Shown: one piece after another, positions 10,607-19,992 of the stretch | Position numbering within the stretch: position 1 is the stretch's first letter | Layout of the letters: each line of letters starts with the position of its first letter | Program-made: the position numbers and the translations under genes | Source: Helicobacter pylori | GTDB taxonomy: Bacteria > Campylobacterota > Campylobacteria > Campylobacterales > Helicobacteraceae | Direction of reading: 5' to 3' | DNA: 64,000 nt | Assembly (NCBI GenBank): GCA_008032935.1 | Contig: CP032039.1 | Location: 992,001-1,056,000, forward strand | Notes under the pieces: model-generated | Database searches by the model: none | What the model was told of the DNA's origin: nothing | Seen by the model: the letters and a program-made list of their open reading frames with translations, nothing else

Positions 10607-12369
10607 TTACCAGCGATAGCCTAAGGAAGCGCTAAAGATTCTCAATTGCCCAATACTTGGGGATTGATATAAACTGGAGCGGTTGCTCTTAAAAGTGAAA
10701 CTCCCCGCTACGCCTAAATCAAAGCCCCTAAAATTGTATTTAGTCCCAAAAGCCACGGTATAGCCATTAGAGTCCGGAATGCCTATCGCGTCTTGGGGGC
10801 TTGGGGCTTGATCATAATCAATAGCGCCCATTAGACGAAGGCTTTTACCCATGTAAGTTACCCCTAATCTAAAGGTGTTGGTGTCCCTCCAGCCAGCCCC
10901 CATGTTCATCACGCTTTTAAAATTCGCTAGGCCTACCATTTTTTTAAGCGTTTCAGAGTCTAGTGAAGCCACCGTCCCGCTTAAGCCCTTGTAAGTGGCG
11001 TTCGCAAAATCAGGGGTTACTAAAAATTTATTCCCTTGACTCCAAAAGGTGCGCTCAAACACCCCTTCAACCCTTAGGCGATCTTTAAAAAATTGGTGGG
11101 CGTAGGCTAAGCTTAAAGTTTGGGGGAGTGAAACATTGATATTCAAGCTGCCTTTAGTCAAAACGCTCCCTAAAGAAGGGCCAAGCTCTGTGATAGCCAC
11201 CAAACCGCCTTTCATGTTAAAGGTAACTGAAGAATTATACACCACAGAAAACATGCCATGATCAAACACACGCAAACTCGAACCCACTCTATACCCCCTG
11301 ATACGCCTTGCCCGTTAGACTTTTGCACGACTTGAGTCGTGCCATAAAGATTCGCGCTCGCTTTGATTAAACCGCTATAACCCATGATTTTTTTCAAGCC
11401 GTTGTAAAACTCTTGACAGCTCTGATCGCTCATGTCCCCACCGGCTTTTTGGCAATTAAGCGCCGGCTGATAGCCAATATTGCCCAATAAAGTCATCATG
11501 TTACTTGGCACTTGATCGGCAAAAACATTGTTGGGCAAGTTTAAGATTTGCTCCGCGCTCAAAACCGAAGCGCCTTCTAAGGGCACATAAACGGTGTTAT
11601 TAAAGCTCCCGGTCGCATAAAGCCCTCTTAAGCCCACGCCCACTGAAAAGCGTTTATTGATAGTGTAGCTCATGCTAGGGGCAAGCTCTACCATCATGAT
11701 AAACACGTCATGCAAAAATTCCCCCCCCTTACCATTCCATTTCATGCCTAGTCCGCTAGGAGCGGTAAAACTCCCCCCAAAAGTGAAGCCGTTATGCGTG
11801 CGCGTTTTATAAAAGAATTTGGGTAAAACAAAATTAGTCGTCCCCGTCCAGCCATTCACGATTTGAGAATCAGGATTTGAAGCGAGGGTTACGACTTTTT
11901 GATTGGTTAGATTCATAAGCCCTTGAACCCGATTGATAGCTTGTGATAAGCCATTGGTAGCGGCCGTGTTGCCAAGCGCTTTAAGGATATTGCCAAGCCC
12001 TATAGTGTTGATGATGCCTAAAATATTTTGTTGGCTTTTATCAATTTGTAAGCTCGTAACTGAATACAAGCCTTGATTAGTCGTAGGGACTTTAAAGCTA
12101 AAGGCCGGGATATTAATCACGGTGGTGGTCATTTCAAATTCGCTTCTGTTTTCACCCCAATCGTTAGTAAAGCCCATATTCGCCGGGTTATAAAAGGAAG
12201 CATCAGCCCCCCTAGCCCCAGCGACATACGCCGAGCCTAAAGCCGTGCCATTTAGGCTTTGTTCTTGGATTTTAAAGCCATTGGCATAAGAAAGCAAGGG
12301 CAGGCTCAAAGCGATTAAATGGCGTTTTTTGAGCTTTTTAAAATAACAGAATGGGGAAAAGTTTTTCAT
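10607..12369 (-). pseudogene. FadL/OmpP1-family outer membrane porin, frameshifted
   Basis: Long-chain-fatty-acid-porin-type beta-barrel. The N-terminal part (12369 down to 11212) has a signal peptide ending near LPLLSYANG, then the FadL N-terminal plug signature GFKIQEQSLNGTALGSAYVAGA. The C-terminal part (from about 11287 down to 10607) continues the barrel and ends in the typical aromatic terminus GYRW. The frames disagree by one base at a 5-C run (11294-11298, plus strand). A sixth base would read SGGYRVGSSLRVFDHGMF and restore one protein of about 587 aa. Either a real null allele or an assembly error. A run of 8 C at 11721-11728 in the same gene is in frame. Upstream neighbour overlaps by 4 bp. 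Confidence 0.88.
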
Positions 12370-12983
12370 TGGAGCTCGCTGTCAGCGTTTTCATTATCTT
12401 CTAAATCTTGCAAAGAAGGCTCATAGGGTTCAATCCTAATAGCAATTTTTTGCGTCAAATTCTGGAAAGAAATCAGGCCATTTTTTCTTTCATAAAGGAT
12501 AATTTCCCCGCTTTTTTGAAACCTTTGGATCACGTATTCAGGGGTTAGGTGGCGTTTCCCTAAGCCTTTAAAAATATCCCTCCCTAAAACAATGTCATCA
12601 AACAAATCCCCATAGCTCACCTTACCAAACAAATCCCTTGCAGCAATCCATTTAGCCGAACATTTTTGGCTAAAACAAATGTTTCGTTTAGTCATATAAA
12701 TATCGCCCACTCTTTGGCTGAGCTTATAAAGGGTTACTTCAATATTATGGTCTTTATCGGTTTTAATCGTGCCGTAATCATAAAAGCGAAAAACCGGCGT
12801 GTTAATATAAATGAGCCTGAATTGGCGCAAGGCATTCAAAGTCTCTTCTCTTTTTTTATTGGCTTCTTCTTGTCTGATTTGCTCCCTAGTTTTGGGGGTT
12901 TGCTTAGAAAAAGGGTACTTGGAGCAAGAGACAAAAAAAAGCGTCATGAAAAATAATAAAAAAGCGTTTTTAAAATACCGCAT
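12366..12983 (-). CDS. Lipoprotein of unknown function
   Basis: 205 aa with a lipoprotein signal peptide: basic MRYFK, hydrophobic AFLLFFMTLFF, then lipobox FVSC with Cys at residue 20. The mature part starts with a charged, Lys/Glu-rich stretch (TPKTREQIRQEEANKKREET), then a globular region with a Cys pair (NICFSQKC) and ends acidic. I do not recognise a functional domain. It follows a FlgP-like lipoprotein gene by 19 bp and overlaps the FadL gene by 4 bp, so the three envelope genes are likely co-transcribed. Confidence 0.85.
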   Translation of the reverse strand: MRYFKNAFLLFFMTLFFVSCSKYPFSKQTPKTREQIRQEEANKKREETLNALRQFRLIYINTPVFRFYDYGTIKTDKDHNIEVTLYKLSQRVGDIYMTKRNICFSQKCSAKWIAARDLFGKVSYGDLFDDIVLGRDIFKGLGKRHLTPEYVIQRFQKSGEIILYERKNGLISFQNLTQKIAIRIEPYEPSLQDLEDNENADSELQ

Positions 12984-13002
12984 GGTTATAGAGTAAGAGG
13001 GT

Positions 13003-13614
13003 TTATCCTCTCGCTCCGCTCAAAATACGATACCAAATCCTGCCGTCTAATTTAAGCTCCATGCTCACTTGACACAAGCCGTCTTTATAGATGGTCTCAG
13101 TGATTTCAGCGTTACGAATGAGAGCATTCACCCTCGTTTTAATCACGGAATTTTGTAAAACCATGTCTTTGACGGTGTCTTGAGCGTTCACCCTGATGCC
13201 ATACATTTTTTCACCCAATTGGCGGTAGCCATCAACAATAGCGGCTCGCTTGGCTAAAGCTAGGGCTTGAGAGGGCGAAATGGTGGATTCTGGAGCCACG
13301 CCCATGCCCACTGCGTTCAATTCAATGACATTATTAGGCGTGAGAATGGGGGTGTTAGGGATAGCGTTAGTGGGGTTAGAGCTAATGATGGGCTGATCGT
13401 TATTCTCAAGGCGAGGGCTTGGGAGAGACTGAATGCTCTTTCTGGGGGTGAAATTGGTTGGGGGATAAATGGGGGCTTGCAAGCCATTAGCTGAAGGGGG
13501 GATTAACTGAGCGTTAGTGTTACGCTTTTTAAAAAGACTGCAACCACTTATCAAAAGAGAGGCAACAAGCAATGAATTAATACCAAAAAAGGCAGTGTGC
13601 AAACGCATGGGCAT
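13003..13614 (-). CDS. flgP: LPP20-family lipoprotein, FlgP-like
   Basis: 203-aa lipoprotein with signal LLVASLLISGC (lipobox ISGC). It has a Pro/Asn-rich low-complexity linker (about residues 35-100) and then an LPP20/FlgP-type domain: NAVGMGVAPESTISPSQALA, LAKRAAIVDGYRQLGEKMYG, NAQDTVKDMV. In Campylobacter, FlgP forms an outer-membrane-associated ring (basal disk) of the flagellar motor; assignment here rests on my recollection of the family and on motif similarity, so the gene symbol is probable, not proven. It is the first gene of a minus-strand cluster with another lipoprotein and a porin. Confidence 0.7.
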   Translation of the reverse strand: MPMRLHTAFFGINSLLVASLLISGCSLFKKRNTNAQLIPPSANGLQAPIYPPTNFTPRKSIQSLPSPRLENNDQPIISSNPTNAIPNTPILTPNNVIELNAVGMGVAPESTISPSQALALAKRAAIVDGYRQLGEKMYGIRVNAQDTVKDMVLQNSVIKTRVNALIRNAEITETIYKDGLCQVSMELKLDGRIWYRILSGARG

Positions 13615-13809
13615 TTTCCTTAAAATGAGTTCATCAAGTCTATTATATCATTTTTGAAGGGATTTGTCATGCGGATATTCTTATTAAGCTTATAAGGCTA
13701 GTGAGCTTTAAGTTTAAAGTCTAGGGGTTATGATTTATTTTTGGCTTTCCTAAAATTTTTAATAGGGATAACTCAATTTTTTAAAAAAGGGGGATTTTAA
13801 TGGCTTGAT

Positions 13810-14010
13810 TGTATCGTTTTAAGGTTTTATTCTTATAATAAAACCCATTTTTTAAGTTTGATTTTTAAATTCATTTTCTTAAGGGGGTAGGGGGCATTTT
13901 GAAAAATTCTCCCCTACAACCCACAACTAAAACCCCCTAAAAAGCGCTTTTTAAGAGATTATCGCTTGTTTTTTGAAAGATCTTTTTAATTGTAAAAAAT
14001 GCTTTGAATA
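13810..14010 (-). repeat. Intergenic G/C-run hairpin repeat, copy R1
   Basis: This holds most of a 578-bp gap between flgP and tRNA-Arg. Its core pairs TAGGGGG (13888-13894) with CCCCTA (13911-13916) around an AT-rich loop, followed by C runs at 13920-13922 and 13933-13937. It resembles copy R2 (23880-24050) over nearly 190 bp, including the outer ends with ATTGTAAAAAATG, and copies R3 and R4 over the core. I see no reading frame in it. Confidence 0.7.
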
Positions 14011-14192
14011 TTTTTTAAATAAGATGAGAAATAAAATATTTTTTTGAGTGCTTTTTAAGGATAAGATTAAATTTTTAATAATAATTCAAAAAGAGTTTTT
14101 AATTTTTTTTAATTTTTTAACTACCAACTTTTTTCACAAATAACACAAACAACGACTATTTTAAATCCTTATGGTAGTAAAAATAGTGCAAA

Positions 14193-14269
14193 TGGTGTCC
14201 TTGGCGGGATTCGAACCCACGACCTTACGATTAGGAATCATACGCTCTATCCAGCTGAGCTACAAGGAC
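14193..14269 (-). tRNA. tRNA-Arg (anticodon CCU)
   Basis: On the minus strand the acceptor arm GTCCTTG (from 14269) pairs with CAAGGAC, followed by discriminator A and an encoded CCA (14195-14193). The D arm GCTCAGCTGGATAGAGC and the T arm GTGGGTTCGAATCCCGC are canonical. The anticodon loop TTCCTAA gives anticodon CCT, which reads AGG arginine. 77 nt including CCA. It lies just downstream of the HU gene on the same strand. Confidence 0.97.
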
Positions 14270-14276
14270 ATAATAA

Positions 14277-14313
14277 AGCAAGAAACTTACCATCTGTTGG
14301 TAAGCCCCTTGCT
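14277..14313 (-). terminator. Two-part hairpin between hup and tRNA-Arg
   Basis: An outer stem AGCAAG/CTTGCT and an inner stem CTTACCA/TGGTAAG enclose a 5-nt loop. It starts 14 bp after the HU stop. There is no long U-tract, so it may be a terminator or an RNA-processing/stability hairpin. Confidence 0.5.
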
Positions 14314-14326
14314 GAGTGGATCAAAT

Positions 14327-14611
14327 TTACTTGCCTTCTTCAACTTTTTGTTTAAGGATTTTACCGGGTTTGAATTTAGGTACTCGTTTGTCTTCGGTTT
14401 TATAAGTTTTATCGCTTCCTGGAACTTTACCCTCTTTGCCTTTTTGCTCTGCGGTTTCAAATTTGCCAAAACCAACCAACTCCACGCTCTCACCCTTGCT
14501 TAAAGCTGTTTCTACCGCTAGAGTAAAGGCACTGATCGCTTCTTCGGCTTCTCTTTTGCTGTTGTATTTACCCGCTTCTTTAACCAAATCAATAAATTCC
14601 GCTTTGTTCAT
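14327..14611 (-). CDS. hup: DNA-binding protein HU
   Basis: Small histone-like nucleoid protein of the HU/IHF family. The start MNKAEFIDLVKEAG at 14611 is chosen over an upstream in-frame codon at 14647 because it matches the family N-terminus and has AAAAGGGG upstream. 94 aa, as expected. Family features: the helical N-terminus, VELVGFGKFET, and the DNA-binding arm region ending VPKFKPGKILKQKVEEGK. A TATAAT -10 lies upstream at 14683-14688 on the minus strand. The gene is followed by a hairpin and tRNA-Arg. Confidence 0.96.
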   Translation of the reverse strand: MNKAEFIDLVKEAGKYNSKREAEEAISAFTLAVETALSKGESVELVGFGKFETAEQKGKEGKVPGSDKTYKTEDKRVPKFKPGKILKQKVEEGK

Positions 14612-14682
14612 GTGGATAACCCCTTTTCTAATAGATGCCAAAACCAAGCGTTCAATCGCTTAGCCTGACTGATTGAGCGGTA

Positions 14683-14688
14683 ATTATA
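14683..14688 (-). promoter_or_regulatory. -10 element of the hup promoter
   Basis: The minus strand reads TATAAT about 70 bp upstream of the HU start codon, in the gap between hup and der. Confidence 0.5.
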
Positions 14689-14750
14689 ATCAAATCCTAA
14701 AGATAAATCAAGCAAAAACGCTTTTTTAAGGGGGTTTAATGCATAAAAAA

Positions 14751-16138
14751 TTAGTTTTGCTGGACGCTCTTTTTATCTTTAGCGTTAAGGATTAAAGGCG
14801 TGCCTAAAAAATTAAATTCTTTCCTTAAGGTGTTGATCAAATAGCGTTTGTAACTGAAATGCAAGGCTTTAGGGCGATTCATTATAAGAGAGATTTGAGG
14901 GGTTTGGTGGCAAATTGCGTGGCGTAATACACTTTCACTAATTTCCCGCCATCGCTTGGCAAGGGGTGTTTTTGGGTGGCTTGAGAAATCACGCTATTGA
15001 GCAAGCTCGTGGGAATGCGTTTGGAAAAACACTCATAGACTTCTATGATTTTATGCTTGATTTCATCTATATGGCACGCTTTTAAGCAGCTGGTTGTGAT
15101 CACGGGGGCGTATTCTAAAAAACGGAATTTCCTTTTTAAAGTTGCCATGATTTCTTCATAAGGGGCGTAGCGGATGTCCCATTTGTTTAAAATGAGAATG
15201 ATGCCTAAAGAGTGTTTATCCGCTAAAGAGCTAATTTTTTCGTCTAATTCCACAAAAGGAGCGCTCACGTCTAAAACTAAAAGCGCGATGTGGGATTTTT
15301 CTAAGGCTTTTTGCGTGCGTTCTAGGGCGTATTTTTCAATGCCTAAAATCTTACCCCTATGCCTGATGCCAGCGGTATCCACAAAGCAGATTTTTTGATC
15401 GCCTATGAGAATGGTTTCATCTATGGGATCAATGGTCGTGCCAGCCACGCTAGAGACAAGACTCCTTTCTTTTTTCGTGAGCACGTTTAAAAGCGAGCTT
15501 TTGCCCACATTCACTCTCCCAATGATGCCTACTTGAATGATTTCTTCTTCTTTATTTTCTTCTAAAGCGTTATTAGGGGTTTCTAAGCTTTCTAAAATAT
15601 CCGCATCCAAATCTTGCTCTATGATTTGATTTAAATTCAGCGTACTCAATACCGCATCAATTAATGCACTAATGCCCCTATTGTGCGAAACGGAGATATT
15701 AAAACTCTTTGGCATGCCAAAAGAAGAAAACGCATAAGCTCGCTCTTTTTCTTTGTCGTTATCAATCTTATTGATCACTAAAAAGCAGTTAGGGTTGATC
15801 TTAAAAACCTCTCTAAAAAGCTTGATGTCTTCATCGCTAGGGATAGACTTGCCATCCACAACGTATAAAATCAAATCGCTCATTTGAGCGGCTTTTAAAT
15901 TAAGGGCTTTGATTTCTTTAGACAAAAGAGCGTCTTTAGCCATGCCCCCTGTGTCTAGCAATTCCACTTCATGGCCATTTAGTGCGATTTTTCGTTTGTT
16001 AATGTCTCGTGTAGTGCCTGCAAAATCTGAAGTGATAGCGATCCTTTCTCTAGCCAAGCGGTTAAATAGTGAGCTTTTCCCCACATTAGGCTGGCCTAAA
16101 ATCGCAATGGTTTTTAAAGTTTTATGGCTTGTATTCAT
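14751..16138 (-). pseudogene. der: Ribosome-assembly GTPase Der (EngA), frameshifted near the C-terminus
   Basis: Double-GTPase for 50S ribosome maturation. G domain 1: [18 protein letters not shown] domain 2: [17 protein letters not shown]. The frame ends at 14882 after ATKPLKSLL, 418 aa. One more base in the 4-G run at 14899-14902 (plus strand) gives [20 protein letters not shown], continuing through [20 protein letters not shown] to a stop at 14751, total about 462 aa and the family's normal KH-like end. Der is generally essential, so loss of the last ~45 residues in a living strain is surprising. A sequencing error is the simplest explanation; a tolerated truncation is the alternative. 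Confidence 0.9.
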
Positions 16139-16180
16139 CTTTTTTATCGCTTCAATTTAATCAAAATTAGATTACAATAT

Positions 16181-16186
16181 TATAGT
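16181..16186 (+). promoter_or_regulatory. Possible -10 element for the lipoprotein gene at 16215
   Basis: TATAGT sits 29-34 bp upstream of the TTG start in the der-lipoprotein divergent gap. Confidence 0.4.
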
Positions 16187-16214
16187 TATTTAAAGCTTAA
16201 ATAAGGGTCTGGCA

Positions 16215-17096
16215 TTGTTTTTAGTCAAAAAAATAGGCGTGGTAATAATGATTTTAATATGCTTTTTAGCTTGCTCGCAAGAGAGGTTTATCAAATTGCA
16301 AAAAAAAACCCAAGAGCAAGAAAATGACGGCTCTAAACGCCCCAGCTATGTGGATTCGGATTATGAAGTCTTTAGCGAAACGATTTTTTTACAAAACATG
16401 GTGTATCAGCCTACAGAAGAAAAAGATTCTTTCGCCCAACTGACTAAAGATGAAAACGATTCTTTTAACCCCGAAACTTCTGTGATTTTATTGAATGAGC
16501 CAAGCGATAACGATACAAAAAACCCGCCCTTATACCCAAATGAGTCTCACAACAACACTAATAATGCCAATAATGATATAAAAAACCCGTTCCTTTACAA
16601 ACCGAAAAGAAAAACAAAAAATCCAAAACTCATTGAATATTCCCAACAAGATTTCTACCCCTTAAAGAATGGGGATATTGTGATGAGTAAAGAAGGGGAT
16701 CAATGGTTGGTAGAAATCAAATCCAAAGCCTTGAAGCGTTTTTTAAAAGATCAAAACGATAAAGATCGCCAGATCCAAACTTTCACTTTTAATGACACTA
16801 AAACGCAAATCGCGCAATTTAAGGGCAAGATTTCTTCGTATGTTTATACCACCAATGACAGCGATTTGAGTTTGAGGCCTTTTTATGAATCCTTTTTGTT
16901 AGAAAAAAAGAGCGATGATCTTTATATGGTAGATAAGGCTTTAGACGCCATTGAGATTTCAAAGTGTCAAATGGTGTTAAAAAAGCATTCAACCGATAAA
17001 CTAGACAGCCAGCATAAAGCCATCAGTATTGATTTGGATTTTAAAAAAGAGCGCTTTAAGAGCGATACGGAACTTTTTTTAGAATGCCAAAGTTAG
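16215..17096 (+). CDS. Lipoprotein of unknown function
   Basis: 293 aa with a lipoprotein signal: basic LVKK, hydrophobic IGVVIMILICFL, lipobox FLAC. The first mature third is low-complexity and Asp/Asn/Pro-rich, with repeated DNDTKNPPLYPN and NDIKNPFLYKP units, suggesting a flexible periplasmic linker. The C-terminal half is globular with two Cys (SKCQMV, LECQS). The start is TTG at 16215; ATG at 16248 is a less likely alternative because it would shorten the signal. I do not recognise the family. It is followed by speE after 86 bp. Confidence 0.8.
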   Translation: MFLVKKIGVVIMILICFLACSQERFIKLQKKTQEQENDGSKRPSYVDSDYEVFSETIFLQNMVYQPTEEKDSFAQLTKDENDSFNPETSVILLNEPSDNDTKNPPLYPNESHNNTNNANNDIKNPFLYKPKRKTKNPKLIEYSQQDFYPLKNGDIVMSKEGDQWLVEIKSKALKRFLKDQNDKDRQIQTFTFNDTKTQIAQFKGKISSYVYTTNDSDLSLRPFYESFLLEKKSDDLYMVDKALDAIEISKCQMVLKKHSTDKLDSQHKAISIDLDFKKERFKSDTELFLECQS

Positions 17097-17182
17097 GGCG
17101 TTTATTACGACAATTTAGATTTTTTTGGGTAGCATGTTAGCGTTTCAAAGGCATGGATATTATTAAAAAGTAAGGAATGTTT

Positions 17183-17971
17183 ATGTGGATCACCCAAGAA
17201 ATCACGCCGTATTTGCGTAAAGAATACACCATAGAAGCGAAATTATTAGATGTTAGAAGCGAGCATAATATCTTAGAGATTTTTAAATCTAAGGATTTTG
17301 GTGAAATTGCGATGCTCAACCGCCAGTTGTTGTTCAAGAATTTTTTGCACATTGAAAGCGAGTTGCTCGCTCATATGGGAGGTTGCACCAAGAAAGAGCT
17401 TAAAGAAGTTTTGATTGTGGATGGGTTTGATTTGGAATTAGCCCACCAGCTTTTTAAATACGACACGCGTATAGATTTTGTGCAAGCGGATGAAAAGATT
17501 TTAGACAGCTTCATTAGTTTTTTCCCCCATTTCCATGAAGTGAAAAACAACAAGAATTTCACGCACGCTAAACAACTTTTAGATTTAGACATTAAAAAAT
17601 ACGATTTGATCCTTTGCTTGCAAGAGCCAGATATTCATAAAATAGATGGTTTAAAAAGAATGCTTAAAGAAGATGGGGTGTTTATTTCGGTAGCCAAACA
17701 CCCGTTATTAGAGCATGTGAGCATGCAAAACGCCCTTAAAAACATGGGCGGAGTTTTTTCTGTTGCCATGCCTTTTGTAGCGCCTTTAAGGATTTTGAGC
17801 AATAAGGGTTATATTTACGCTTCTTTTAAAAACCACCCCTTAAAAGATTTAATGGTGCCAAAAATAGAAGCGCTAACAAGCGTGAGATACTATAACGAAG
17901 ACATCCATAGGGCCGCATTCGCTTTGCCTAAAAATTTACAAGAAGTCTTTAAAGACAATATCAAATCTTAA
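17183..17971 (+). CDS. speE: Spermidine synthase SpeE (divergent)
   Basis: Aminopropyltransferase that makes spermidine from putrescine and decarboxylated SAM. I recognise it as the known H. pylori SpeE by its N-terminus [20 protein letters not shown] and length 262 aa. Start ATG 17183 is preferred: AAGGA at 17172-17176 gives 6-bp spacing, whereas the ATG at 17177 directly abuts it. It is unlike standard SpeE because the glycine-rich GGGDG loop is replaced by [11 protein letters not shown]. It is separated by 1 bp from coaE. Confidence 0.88.
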   Translation: MWITQEITPYLRKEYTIEAKLLDVRSEHNILEIFKSKDFGEIAMLNRQLLFKNFLHIESELLAHMGGCTKKELKEVLIVDGFDLELAHQLFKYDTRIDFVQADEKILDSFISFFPHFHEVKNNKNFTHAKQLLDLDIKKYDLILCLQEPDIHKIDGLKRMLKEDGVFISVAKHPLLEHVSMQNALKNMGGVFSVAMPFVAPLRILSNKGYIYASFKNHPLKDLMVPKIEALTSVRYYNEDIHRAAFALPKNLQEVFKDNIKS

Positions 17972-17972
17972 A

Positions 17973-18563
17973 ATGATCTTAAAAAACGCTATCGCTCTCA
18001 CAGGGGGGATAGGTACCGGTAAAAGCACCACCCTTAAAATATTGGAATCGCAAGGTTATGAGATCCTAGATGCGGATAAGATCGCTCATCAATTATTACA
18101 AGGGCATCGGCTAGAAATCGCCCAACATTTTGGATCAGATATTTTAGAAAAAGATATTTTAAACAGAAAAAAACTTGGCGCGATCGTGTTTCAAAATCCT
18201 AATGAGTTAAAATGGCTAGAAGATTTTTTGCACCCCTTAATCCGTGAACGCATGCTTAAAAAAGCCTGTGAATTAGAAAAGGATCATCAAGCGTATTTTT
18301 TAGACATCCCTTTGTTTTTTGAAGTTGGGGGTAAAAAATGCTATCCTGTGAGTAAAGTGGTTTTAGTCTATGCGTCTAGGGCCTTACAAATTGAGCGCCT
18401 TTTAGAGCGAGACACACTCAAAGAGGCTGAAATCTTGCAACGCTTAGCTTGTCAAATGGATATAGAGCAAAAACGCGCCATGAGCGATTATGTTATAGAC
18501 AACAGCTCCAGTTTAAAAGATTTAAATAAGCGAGTTGAACGCTTTTTAAAAACGCTCTTATAA
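17973..18563 (+). CDS. coaE: Dephospho-CoA kinase CoaE
   Basis: Final step of coenzyme A synthesis, phosphorylating the 3'-hydroxyl of dephospho-CoA. P-loop ALTGGIGTGKSTT at the N-terminus, DADKIAHQLL, FLDIPLFFEVGG (the family LxxPLLFE-type motif), and C-terminal DYVIDNSSSLKDL. 196 aa, normal. ATG follows the speE stop by 1 bp with no SD of its own, implying coupled translation. Confidence 0.95.
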   Translation: MILKNAIALTGGIGTGKSTTLKILESQGYEILDADKIAHQLLQGHRLEIAQHFGSDILEKDILNRKKLGAIVFQNPNELKWLEDFLHPLIRERMLKKACELEKDHQAYFLDIPLFFEVGGKKCYPVSKVVLVYASRALQIERLLERDTLKEAEILQRLACQMDIEQKRAMSDYVIDNSSSLKDLNKRVERFLKTLL

Positions 18564-18621
18564 GCTCGTTTTATATGTAAGCATGTTAAACTACTATTAA
18601 ATTTTTTGTAAGGCTAAAAAC

Positions 18622-19983
18622 ATGATCACTTTAAAACAAGCCCTTTCTTTATCCCAAGATGAATTAGAAACCCTTAAAAACGAAATTGACGCTAAGGTTA
18701 GAGCTTCAGATTTGAACGCTTACATTAAAGCCCCTAGCCTTAATGGCGCTAGCGCTAAAGGGGTGCCGATTCTTATTAAAGACAATATCAGCGTGAAGGG
18801 GTGGGAAATCACTTGCTCCAGTAAGATTTTAGAAGGCTATGTCGCTTCTTATCATGCGAGCGTGATGGAAAACTTGCACCAAAACAGCATGGCAGGGTTT
18901 GGGCTTTCTAACATGGACGAGTTTGCGATGGGAAGCACCACAGAGTCTAGTTGCTATGGGATCACTAAAAACCCACGAGATAAGAACAGAGTGCCTGGAG
19001 GGAGCAGTGGAGGGAGCGCAGCAGCGGTAGCTGGTGGCTTGGCGGTAGCGGCTTTAGGGAGCGATACGGGTGGGTCTATCAGACAGCCGGCGAGTTATTG
19101 TGGGTGCGTGGGGTTAAAGCCCACTTATGGGAGGGTGAGCCGTTATGGTTTGATCGCGTATTGCTCTAGTTTTGATCAAATCGGGCCTATCACGCAAAAT
19201 GTAGAAGACGCTTCTATTTTATTTGACGCAATTAGTGGGTATGATAGCAAGGATTCCACGAGCGCGAATCTCAAACCCACGCAAACCTTTAAAAACCTTA
19301 ACAGAGACAAACGCTTTAAAATCGCTATCTTAAGGGATCACATTAAAGACGCGAGCAATGAAGTGCAACTCGCTTATGAAAACACCCTTAAAGCCTTGAA
19401 AGAAATGGGGCATGAGATTGTGGAAAAAAAGATGTTGGATTCGCATTATCAAATCTCTATTTATTATATTATCAGCATGGCTGAAGCGAGTTCGAATCTG
19501 GCCAGATTCGATGGGGTGCGTTATGGGAGGAGGGCTCAAAACATTAAAGATTTGAAAGAATTGTATCTCAAAAGCCGCAGTGAAGGTTTTGGCGATGAGG
19601 TGAAACGGCGCATCATGTTAGGGAATTTTGTCTTAAGCAGTGGGTATTATGACGCTTATTATTTGAAAGCCCAGCAAATGCGTTTGATAATCAAAGAGCA
19701 ATACAACAAGATTTTTGAAGAAGTGGATTTGATTTTCACCCCTGTAGCTCCTACGAGCGCTCATTTGTTCAATTACCATGCAAGCCCTTTAGAAATGTAT
19801 TTGAGCGATATTTACACGATTGGGGCGAATTTGAGCGGTTTGCCGGCCCTTTCTTTACCGGTCGCCAAAGATCCTTTAGGCTTGCCCATAGGGATGCAAT
19901 TCATTGCTAAGGCTTTTGATGAGCAAAGCCTTTTAGATGTTTCTTACGCTTTAGAGCAAGAATTAGATTTAAAGTTAGATTAA
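18622..19983 (+). CDS. gatA: Glutamyl-tRNA(Gln)/aspartyl-tRNA(Asn) amidotransferase subunit A
   Basis: Glutaminase subunit of the GatCAB complex that corrects misacylated Glu-tRNA(Gln) and Asp-tRNA(Asn); H. pylori relies on this route. The amidase Ser-cisSer-Lys triad is visible: Lys in PILIKDN, the cis-Ser loop [15 protein letters not shown] and the nucleophile in [12 protein letters not shown]. 453 aa, full length. gatC and gatB are not adjacent. guaB follows after 9 bp. Confidence 0.97.
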   Translation: MITLKQALSLSQDELETLKNEIDAKVRASDLNAYIKAPSLNGASAKGVPILIKDNISVKGWEITCSSKILEGYVASYHASVMENLHQNSMAGFGLSNMDEFAMGSTTESSCYGITKNPRDKNRVPGGSSGGSAAAVAGGLAVAALGSDTGGSIRQPASYCGCVGLKPTYGRVSRYGLIAYCSSFDQIGPITQNVEDASILFDAISGYDSKDSTSANLKPTQTFKNLNRDKRFKIAILRDHIKDASNEVQLAYENTLKALKEMGHEIVEKKMLDSHYQISIYYIISMAEASSNLARFDGVRYGRRAQNIKDLKELYLKSRSEGFGDEVKRRIMLGNFVLSSGYYDAYYLKAQQMRLIIKEQYNKIFEEVDLIFTPVAPTSAHLFNYHASPLEMYLSDIYTIGANLSGLPALSLPVAKDPLGLPIGMQFIAKAFDEQSLLDVSYALEQELDLKLD

Positions 19984-19992
19984 GGATAGAAA

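Noticed and set aside
12366-12983. Naming the lipoprotein FlgQ by analogy with Campylobacter flgPQ
   Set aside because: Gene order fits, but the sequence shows no feature I can tie to FlgQ, so I left it unnamed.
13615-14192. AapA/IsoA-type toxin-antitoxin locus in the intergenic gap
   Set aside because: I looked for a short hydrophobic basic peptide like AapA on both strands and found none; the gap is explained by the R1 repeat.
14171-14503. Plus-strand frame across the tRNA and HU gene
   Set aside because: It is antisense to a clear tRNA and a clear HU gene.
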